Of a DNA stretch of 28,568 nt, positions 15,576 through 21,013 are shown one piece after another. Below the pieces are notes generated by a model that worked only from the letters and a program-made list of their open reading frames with translations, was not told where the DNA came from and did not search any database. Both the position numbers and the translations under genes were made by a program. How positions within the stretch are numbered: position 1 is the first letter of the stretch; the number at the start of each line of letters is the position of its first letter. The stretch is from Gallibacter sp963558965 (lineage in GTDB: Bacteria > Bacillota > Clostridia > Peptostreptococcales > Anaerovoracaceae), in the NCBI GenBank assembly GCA_963558965.1, contig CAUWIT010000019.1:1-28568 (forward strand). Direction: 5' to 3'.

Positions 15576-16198
15576 TATGAATACACCTCCTCAATCTTCT
15601 TAATCGCTTCTGTTGTAACAATGAAGTTTTCGTGATTGATAATTTCGTAAACATTCATTGTGCTTACTAGTGCAGTTCTTACTCCTGGGATGTTAGCTGC
15701 TGATCTGATTACGTTTTCATCTTTTTCAGCTGTAACGATAAGAGCTTTTTTACCTGCTTTAACGTTTTCTAAAACTTTAACCATTTCTTTTGTTTTAGGT
15801 TCTTCAAATTTTAGTTCGTCTAGTACGATAATTTCATTTTCTAGTACCTTTGAAGATAGAGCTGATAGCATTGCTAGTCTTCTTAACTTCTTAGGTAATG
15901 TATATCTGTAGCTTCTTGGCTTTGGTGCAAATGCTACACCGCCTCCTACCTGAGATGGGTCAGTTGTTGAACCCTGTCTGTGACGACCAGTTCCCTTCTG
16001 TCTGAAAGGTTTTCTTCCGCCGCCTCTAACATCGCCTCTAGTCTTTGCTGACTGAGTGCCCTGTCTCTGGTTAGCTAAATAGTTCTTTACTACTGCATGT
16101 ACTGCATTCTGATTAGGTTCAATCCCGAAAACTGCATCGCTTAACTGGATTGTTCCGGCTTCAGCACCAGCCATGTTAAGTACTTTTACTTCTGCCAT
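15575..16198 (-). CDS. rplD: 50S ribosomal protein L4
   Basis: This 207-residue tunnel protein is, in E. coli, the autogenous regulator that acts on the S10 leader. The tunnel loop GGGRKPFRQKGTGRHRQGS (about 60-78) is intact, and the globular domain continues with RSYRYTLPKKLRRLAMLSAL and VLENVKAGKKALIV. Whether L4 controls this operon too is open, but the operon has a long structured leader (17250-17482) on which it could act. Confidence 0.98.
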   Translation of the reverse strand: MAEVKVLNMAGAEAGTIQLSDAVFGIEPNQNAVHAVVKNYLANQRQGTQSAKTRGDVRGGGRKPFRQKGTGRHRQGSTTDPSQVGGGVAFAPKPRSYRYTLPKKLRRLAMLSALSSKVLENEIIVLDELKFEEPKTKEMVKVLENVKAGKKALIVTAEKDENVIRSAANIPGVRTALVSTMNVYEIINHENFIVTTEAIKKIEEVYS

Positions 16199-16224
16199 TG
16201 TTCTTCCTCCTTCCTGAAGTTATC

Positions 16225-16860
16225 TTACTTGTTTTTGCATTTAATTGCTGGATGAACTTTTACCAAGCTTCCTTTTCCACCTGGAATAGCACCCTTAACA
16301 AGTAATAAGTTTCTGTCTGCAATAACTTTCACTAGATCGATGTTCTGTACTGTTACAGTTTCACGACCCATTCTACCCGGACCAGCATTTCCTTTGAATA
16401 CTCTTCCCGGATAAGATGCTCCAGCTAGAGCACCAGGAAGTCTCTTATGCTTTGAACCATGGCTCATAGGACCTCTGTGATGTCCATGTCTCTTGATGTT
16501 ACCCTGTGTTCCTTTACCTTTTGAAACGCCAGTTACATCAACTTTAATGCCTTCTTCTAAAGCTTCAACTGTGATAACCTGTCCTAGTTCGTAAGTTTCG
16601 CCTTCTTCTAGTCTGAATTCAGCTAGGTGTTTTTTAACTTCAACTCCTGCTTTTTCAAAGTGGCCAGTCATTGGCTTGTTAACTCTGTGAGCTTTTGTGT
16701 CGCCGTATGCAACCTGTACTGCGTTGTATCCATCTGTTTCTTCAGTTTTAACCTGAGTTACAACTTCAGGACCTGCTTCAATAACAGTTACAGGAACCAC
16801 TACGCCTTCTTCTGTGAAAATCTGAGTCATTCCGATTTTCTTTCCTAATAGTGTTATCAT
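16225..16860 (-). CDS. rplC: 50S ribosomal protein L3
   Basis: This 211-residue assembly initiator has a loop that reaches the peptidyl transferase centre. Seen are MITLLGKKIGMTQIFTEEG, GVSKGKGTQGNIKRH, the GSKHKRLPGALAGASYPGR segment (about 135-153) and NLLLVKGAIPGGKGSLV near the end. It is separated from rpsJ by 77 nt that contain a 10-bp hairpin. Confidence 0.98.
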   Translation of the reverse strand: MITLLGKKIGMTQIFTEEGVVVPVTVIEAGPEVVTQVKTEETDGYNAVQVAYGDTKAHRVNKPMTGHFEKAGVEVKKHLAEFRLEEGETYELGQVITVEALEEGIKVDVTGVSKGKGTQGNIKRHGHHRGPMSHGSKHKRLPGALAGASYPGRVFKGNAGPGRMGRETVTVQNIDLVKVIADRNLLLVKGAIPGGKGSLVKVHPAIKCKNK

Positions 16861-16884
16861 GTTTTCCTCCTAATTCTTACAGCG

Positions 16885-16907
16885 GATTAGCACATTGTGT
16901 GCCAATC
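16885..16907 (-). repeat. 10-bp hairpin between rpsJ and rplC
   Basis: On the minus strand GATTGGCACA (16898-16907) pairs with TGTGCTAATC (16885-16894), with one G-U pair and a 3-nt CAA loop. No T-run follows, so it is not an intrinsic terminator. It lies about 15 nt upstream of the rplC AGGAGG. It may be a processing site or a translational control element for L3/L4; the role is inferred. Confidence 0.6.
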
Positions 16908-16937
16908 ATACTAAGTGAGCTAAATCGCTCCAATTGC

Positions 16938-17249
16938 TTATAATTTAATTTCGAAATCAACGCCAGCTGGTAACTCTAGTTTTGTTAGAGCATCAGTTGT
17001 CTTTGCTGTAGCAGCTGTGATGTCGATCAATCTCTTGTGAGTTCTCTGTTCGAACTGCTCTCTGCTGTCCTTATATTTGTGAACAGCTCTTAAGATTGTG
17101 ATTACTTCTTTTTCAGTTGGCAATGGAATTGGGCCTGAAACTTCAGCGCCTGTCTTCTTAACTGTTTCTACAATCTTTGCCGCGCTCTGATCAAGAAGTG
17201 CATGATCATAAGCCTTTAGCTTGATTCTAATTTTCTGTAATTCGCTCAT
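16938..17249 (-). CDS. rpsJ: 30S ribosomal protein S10
   Basis: This 103-residue head protein, also called NusE, joins NusB in antitermination. MSELQKIRIKLKAYDHALLD, the GPIPLPTEKEVITILRAVHK loop and SREQFEQRTHKRLIDI are canonical. It is the first gene of the operon, preceded by AGGAGG and by a structured leader of about 230 nt from the promoter at 17489-17517. In many Firmicutes tuf lies upstream; here the neighbour is a nucleoside kinase gene with its own terminator. Confidence 0.98.
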   Translation of the reverse strand: MSELQKIRIKLKAYDHALLDQSAAKIVETVKKTGAEVSGPIPLPTEKEVITILRAVHKYKDSREQFEQRTHKRLIDITAATAKTTDALTKLELPAGVDFEIKL

Positions 17250-17482
17250 TTTTTCCTCCTAATTTTTTTGTACTGTTTTCGCTATTCTCCGTACAAGGGG
17301 TTCTATGCCCGCTTTTTCAACGTGTACAGGATTTTGCTTGCTAGTACACGACTCCGTGTGTTTCCCGTACCAACACACAAAACAAAGCCGGCGAATCCCT
17401 TCGCCCCTATCAAGTAGGGACAATTCTCCATGGAAATTACCTGATAGCTCAGCAACTTTCCACTTCTTCGCCTTTTGCAAGC
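17250..17482 (-). ncRNA. Structured 5' leader of the S10 operon
   Basis: The minus-strand RNA between the predicted start point (about 17482) and rpsJ is clearly more GC-rich than its surroundings and folds into a series of local hairpins. In order: CCCTA/TAGGG (17405-17419); a 6-bp GGCGAA/TTCGCC stem closed by a GGGA (GNRA) tetraloop (17390-17405); a 7-bp stem AACACAC/GTGTGTT type (17356-17378); a perfect 7-bp CGTGTAC/GTACACG stem (17321-17350); and TTGTAC/GTACAA (17268-17296) just before the ribosome binding site. I do not recognise a T-box, an L4/S10 leader of the enteric type or another named family. A role in control of ribosomal protein synthesis is inferred. Confidence 0.6.
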
Positions 17483-17488
17483 TTTTTA

Positions 17489-17517
17489 AGTATACATTAT
17501 GGTCAAGTAAAAATCAA
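17489..17517 (-). promoter_or_regulatory. Main promoter of the S10-spc-alpha operon
   Basis: The -35 TTGATT (17512-17517), a 17-nt spacer and -10 TATACT (17489-17494) are read on the minus strand. Immediately upstream (about 17518-17550) are alternating A and T tracts resembling an UP element, as expected for a very strong, growth-regulated promoter. The predicted start is near 17482. Confidence 0.82.
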
Positions 17518-17640
17518 GTCTTTTTTGAAAAAAATTTTATAGTTTTTTCAACTTTTTTCAAAGGCAAAACCCACTGTTTTCAACGTCTACGCCAGTTACC
17601 CTCTACACACTGTGCCTGGTGTTTACCATATTTTAAAACA

Positions 17641-17680
17641 AATAAAAAAAGCTTTTCTATGAAAACCACAAAAAAGCTTT
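17641..17680 (-). terminator. Terminator of the nucleoside kinase gene
   Basis: On the minus strand AAAGCTTTT (17672-17680) pairs perfectly with AAAAGCTTT (17648-17656), and a T-run follows. It begins 7 nt after the stop codon and separates this gene from the S10 promoter. Confidence 0.88.
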
Positions 17681-17687
17681 ATATTTT

Positions 17688-19349
17688 TTATGCAAAAACA
17701 CTATTTCCTATAAATTCCCTTAAAATAGAGTTGTTTACTATTATATCGTCATCCTCGAAAACATCAAAGAACTCCAGAAATTCCAACAATCTTTTAGCTT
17801 CTGCATATTCTGGTTCATCTTTTTTAACTTCTTTTAACAAAGGTTCAACATACTTTTTAAGCACAGAAACTTCATATATATGTACAGAGTTGAAAAAAGC
17901 ATCTGCCATTCCACTATAAGGAAATATATTTTTATCTTCCCCTGCTCTTACCTTAGGCCATTCTCTAATAGTAAGCTGGGCACTTTTGCCTCTGTATTTA
18001 AAATCACGCACCATTCGGCGAAGCATACGCTCGTCTGTAGTCGGTATGCGATTGTGTTTATCTATATTTAACCCTGTTAAAGGACTAATATATATACGAT
18101 ACTTTTCTTTTTCGTCTATGTTTTTAGTTAAAAATCCGTTTAGAGCATGTATACCTTCGATAACTATAGGCTGGTCTTCTTTTATTTGAGTAATACGCTT
18201 ACCAAACACCTTAACACCTTCAATAAAATCGAATTCTGGCAAATCTACAGTTTCCCCTGCCAAAAGTTTGTTCATATGGTCGTTGAACATTTCCACATCC
18301 ACTGCATCTAGATTTTCGTAGTTTCTTTCTCCATTTTCATCTATTGGAGTATCTTCCCTATTTACAAAGTAATCGTCTGTCCCTAGGTACAAAGGATTTT
18401 TACCGTTGACCTTTAGCTGTATACAAAGCCTGCGGGCAAATGTAGTCTTACCTGAAGATGATGGCCCAGCAATTAAAATTATCCTTTTATTTCTTTCGCA
18501 AATTTCTTGAGCAATTTCTACGATTTTCTTTTCATGCAAAGCCTCGCTTAACTGGATTACTTCTCGCATATCTCCATTTTTTATTTTGTCGTTAAGCTCT
18601 CCTACAAATTCGATATCCAAAAGCTCCTGCCATTTTTGCATTTCAGCAAAGGCGTCATATAGATTTTTCTCATCGACATATCTAGGTATCTCTTTTGGAT
18701 TTGACATATGGGGGAAGCGCAAAACCACTCCATTTTTATATTTCATCACTTCAAAGTGCTCTATATATCCAGTTGAAGGCACCATTATATCGTAATAGAA
18801 ATCAAAATATCCATCTAGCTCAGACATTGTAACAGTTTTGCAGTCAGTCTTATCGAGAAGCATTTTCTTCTTTTCATACATGCCGTTTTTTTCTAAAAAC
18901 TCCAGCACCTCGTCGCAGTCAACTTCCACTTCATTTATAGGCAAGTCTAACTCAACCAAAAGTTTCATTCTGTTATATATCGCCTTTAAGTTTTCCGCAG
19001 AAACTGCCTTGCCATCGTTTATCTCTATGTAAAGCCCCTTGTTTAGAGAATTATGTATATATACTGGCACATTCCCTAAAACGTCCCACACTGCTTTTAC
19101 AAAAATCAAAGAAACTCCATGCTGATAGATCATGTTTCCATGTTGTGTTCTCATATCGATTAGCTGCACCTGGTCTTCTTCTTTTATAGTTGCAGTCAAA
19201 GGTTTAACCTGGTTATTTATTTTTCCAGCAAGAATGGTATATGGGTATGCATCCTTTGTCGCAAGGTAAAGTTGTTCTAGTGTCATACCTTCGTTTATTT
19301 CAAATTCTTCATACTTGCCGTACATATCTTTTTTTACTAATATTTTCAT
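17688..19349 (-). CDS. Nucleoside (uridine-type) kinase fused to TGS and ThrRS-like domains
   Basis: In this 553-residue protein, residues 1-65 or so resemble a TGS domain. Residues about 66-250 align in position with the second (SAD-like) domain of threonyl-tRNA synthetase. From about 285 there is a phosphoribulokinase/uridine kinase domain with Walker A GPSSSGKTT (295-303), LGTDDYFVNREDTP after it, and VIEGIHALN as the lid-side strand. The arrangement is known among Clostridia and annotated only as nucleoside kinase. The phosphate acceptor is probably uridine or cytidine, by family, but is not proven. No tRNA synthetase catalytic core is present, so it is not a ThrRS. The ATG at 19349 follows GGGAGAATAAAAT. 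The gene has its own promoter and terminator. Confidence 0.85.
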   Translation of the reverse strand: MKILVKKDMYGKYEEFEINEGMTLEQLYLATKDAYPYTILAGKINNQVKPLTATIKEEDQVQLIDMRTQHGNMIYQHGVSLIFVKAVWDVLGNVPVYIHNSLNKGLYIEINDGKAVSAENLKAIYNRMKLLVELDLPINEVEVDCDEVLEFLEKNGMYEKKKMLLDKTDCKTVTMSELDGYFDFYYDIMVPSTGYIEHFEVMKYKNGVVLRFPHMSNPKEIPRYVDEKNLYDAFAEMQKWQELLDIEFVGELNDKIKNGDMREVIQLSEALHEKKIVEIAQEICERNKRIILIAGPSSSGKTTFARRLCIQLKVNGKNPLYLGTDDYFVNREDTPIDENGERNYENLDAVDVEMFNDHMNKLLAGETVDLPEFDFIEGVKVFGKRITQIKEDQPIVIEGIHALNGFLTKNIDEKEKYRIYISPLTGLNIDKHNRIPTTDERMLRRMVRDFKYRGKSAQLTIREWPKVRAGEDKNIFPYSGMADAFFNSVHIYEVSVLKKYVEPLLKEVKKDEPEYAEAKRLLEFLEFFDVFEDDDIIVNNSILREFIGNSVFA

Positions 19350-19383
19350 ATTTTATTCTCCCATCTAATGCAAATACATCTAC

Positions 19384-19392
19384 AGTATATCA
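19384..19392 (-). promoter_or_regulatory. Extended -10 promoter of the nucleoside kinase gene
   Basis: On the minus strand TGATATACT is a good extended -10 (TGn plus TATACT at 19384-19389). The 17-nt-spaced -35 (TTGTTC) is weak and falls inside the upstream hairpin at 19395-19430. Transcription would start near 19377, about 28 nt before the ATG. Confidence 0.6.
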
Positions 19393-19394
19393 CA

Positions 19395-19430
19395 GCAAAA
19401 GGTGGCGAACAATAATTCACCACCTTTTGC
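19395..19430 (-). terminator. Hairpin after the YdbC-like gene, probable terminator
   Basis: An 11-bp perfect outer stem (GCAAAAGGTGG with CCACCTTTTGC) is extended by GAA/TTC past one mismatch. On the minus strand the stem ends in TTTTGC, so the T-run is short and partly inside the stem; termination may be weak. The hairpin is nearly symmetrical and could act in either direction. Confidence 0.6.
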
Positions 19431-19467
19431 GTTTGCCTTAGAAATGTAGTTTAAAAATTATAGAAGT

Positions 19468-19710
19468 TTAGAAATTTTCGTGCTCAAGCATATCTTTTAA
19501 GGATTTCATCTCATCGGGATGAAGGGTAATACCGCGAGACATATGTTTATGTTCTGGATCCCAGTCACGCAAATCATACTTCGCAGGCGAGTTATTCCAT
19601 GAAACTAAGTTTAACTCTTTTTTCCAACCAGATGAATAATTAGCTAGTACACCTATATGTCTTTTTACTTCAAAGACAATTTGGTCTCTTTCTTTCTCGT
19701 TAGCAGCCAT
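19468..19710 (-). CDS. YdbC/PC4-like single-stranded DNA-binding protein
   Basis: The 80 residues match the YdbC family, small homodimeric relatives of the eukaryotic coactivator PC4 that bind single-stranded DNA. Seen are the FEVKRHIGVL strand, the GWKKELNLVSWN core, the KYDLRDWDPEHKHMSRGITL motif (about 44-63) and a C-terminal amphipathic helix. I chose the ATG at 19710 (MAANEKERD), which has AAGGAG seven bases upstream; a GTG one codon earlier is possible. It is a single-gene unit with a consensus promoter at 19748-19776. Its biological role, whether transcription, repair or replication, is not known from sequence. Confidence 0.88.
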   Translation of the reverse strand: MAANEKERDQIVFEVKRHIGVLANYSSGWKKELNLVSWNNSPAKYDLRDWDPEHKHMSRGITLHPDEMKSLKDMLEHENF

Positions 19711-19747
19711 CACATTTCTCCTTTCTTTATTATTTGGGGTTATCTAA

Positions 19748-19776
19748 AGTATAAGTTAATTGGTAATATTTGTCAA
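19748..19776 (-). promoter_or_regulatory. Consensus promoter of the YdbC-like gene
   Basis: On the minus strand a perfect -35 TTGACA (19771-19776), a 17-nt spacer and TATACT (19748-19753) are present. The leader would be about 30 nt. This is one of the best promoters in the window, suggesting that the small protein is abundant. Confidence 0.85.
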
Positions 19777-19822
19777 TATATTTTACATATTTTTACTGTA
19801 TATTTTTGGATATTTTGTCCTA

Positions 19823-19853
19823 TAAAAAAAGAAGCCTCTAAGAAGCTTCTTTT
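19823..19853 (-). terminator. Terminator overlapping the capA-like stop codon
   Basis: On the minus strand AAGAAGC (19845-19851) pairs with GCTTCTT (19829-19835), followed by seven T. The 5' arm encodes the last codons of the CapA-like gene and its TAG lies in the loop, so ribosomes finishing translation would cover the hairpin. Confidence 0.85.
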
Positions 19854-20992
19854 AATTCAACGAAATCACCTAAGATTTCTTTTGATTTTTCTTTAAAATA
19901 TTTAACATTTGAATGACTATGGTTTTTATTTGCAAGTTCATCTGTGTAGTCATCTAGTTTATATACTCTTACAAACAGTGGATTGTCAACTACATGAGTA
20001 ACTAGTGGTACAGCGCTAGCTTCTTTTATACTCACCTTATCTCCTGTTTTTTCTATTTTAATCTTTGCCATAGCGCCAAGCTGCATAATAGCATCCGGCT
20101 GATTTGATACAAAATTACCAAGAGAATAATAAACTAACATCTTTTTGCCAGTTTCCTTATTTTCAATCCATTTAACTGGCTCGATTACATGAGGATGAGC
20201 ACCTATAACAATATCTACACCAAGGTCGCTAAAAAGTTTAGTATACTTTTTTTGTTCCTTTGAGATGTCTGTACTGTACTCAACGCCCCAGTGAGGGAAA
20301 ACTATAACTACATCTGCATTTTCCTTGGCAGTCTCAACATCCTTTGTTATTTTATCTTCGTCAAGCAAGTTAACAGACCAAGATTTACCCTTAGGCTGTG
20401 AAATACCATTAGTTCCATAAGTATAATTAAGTAAGGCAAACTTTATGCCATTCTTTTTATAATAATCAATAGAGTTATACTCCTCTTCAGTTTTGTTTAT
20501 ACCTATTTCCTTTAAGTCTTTGTGGTTTTCAAAAAACTCAAATTCCTTTTGCAATCCTTTTTCGCCCATGTCCATTGAGTGGTTTGAAGCGCAAGTAAGC
20601 ACGTCAAAACCTGTTTTCTCCAAAGCCTCGCCAGCCTCCCACGGCGTATTGAAAAGAGGATAGCCCGAAAGCTCCATACTCTCTCCACCTAAAATGGTTT
20701 CCTGATTGACAAAAGCTATATCCGCATCTGATACATCTTCTTTTACATGTTCGTAAATAGAAGTATAGTCACGAGTACCATCGCTGTTAGTTCCATATTT
20801 TATAATTTGTGAATGATATAAGTTATCTCCAACTGCAACGATTTCAACCGTGCTAGTCTTAGGTTTTTCTTCTTTTTTCTCAGGTTCATCGCCACCTATA
20901 AACTCACACCCTACAAATCCAACAACACAAATAGTCAAAATCAAAACTACAAGTCTTGCAAATTTTTTATTCTTTTTTCTTTTTTTAGCCAC
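19838..20992 (-). CDS. CapA/PgsA-like metallophosphatase-fold surface protein
   Basis: In this protein of about 384 residues a lysine-rich cytoplasmic start and one hydrophobic segment (about 13-28) are followed by FVGC, a possible but non-ideal lipobox, and then a charged linker. The rest is a CapA domain: AVGDNLYH (about 53-60), NQET (about 96-99), SNHSMDMGEKG (about 136-146), PHWGVEY and GAHPHVIEPVKW. CapA/PgsA proteins act in poly-gamma-glutamate synthesis or export, but many clostridial members stand alone, and no capB/capC is here. So the substrate is unknown. I chose the GTG at 20992, with GAGGG upstream; a TTG at 21007 would overlap that site. It is the last gene of the ecf unit, 21 nt after the trmB/aminotransferase stop. 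Confidence 0.85.
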   Translation of the reverse strand: MAKKRKKNKKFARLVVLILTICVVGFVGCEFIGGDEPEKKEEKPKTSTVEIVAVGDNLYHSQIIKYGTNSDGTRDYTSIYEHVKEDVSDADIAFVNQETILGGESMELSGYPLFNTPWEAGEALEKTGFDVLTCASNHSMDMGEKGLQKEFEFFENHKDLKEIGINKTEEEYNSIDYYKKNGIKFALLNYTYGTNGISQPKGKSWSVNLLDEDKITKDVETAKENADVVIVFPHWGVEYSTDISKEQKKYTKLFSDLGVDIVIGAHPHVIEPVKWIENKETGKKMLVYYSLGNFVSNQPDAIMQLGAMAKIKIEKTGDKVSIKEASAVPLVTHVVDNPLFVRVYKLDDYTDELANKNHSHSNVKYFKEKSKEILGDFVELKEAS

Positions 20993-21013
20993 TCTATTAT
21001 CCCTCAAATTAAT

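Noticed and set aside
17259..17480. 73-codon open frame covering the S10 leader (MQKAKKWKVAEL...)
   Set aside because: It would start with TTG within 2-3 bases of the predicted transcription start, has no ribosome binding site and overlaps all leader hairpins; more likely non-coding RNA.
17250..17482. T-box riboswitch in the S10 leader
   Set aside because: I saw no T-box consensus (AGGGTGGNACCGCG-like) and no terminator before rpsJ; the downstream genes are not amino acid related.
17305..17919. 204-codon plus-strand frame across the S10 leader, promoter and kinase 3' end
   Set aside because: It crosses a promoter and a terminator, is Phe/Ser/Lys-rich with no domain, and is antisense to real features.
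17688..19349. Threonyl-tRNA synthetase
   Set aside because: The N-terminal half resembles ThrRS, but class II catalytic motifs and the anticodon domain are missing; the C-terminal half has a P-loop kinase domain instead.
19838..20992. Part of a poly-gamma-glutamate capsule operon
   Set aside because: Only a CapA-like gene is present; there is no capB, capC or capE, and the neighbours are transport and tRNA-modification genes.
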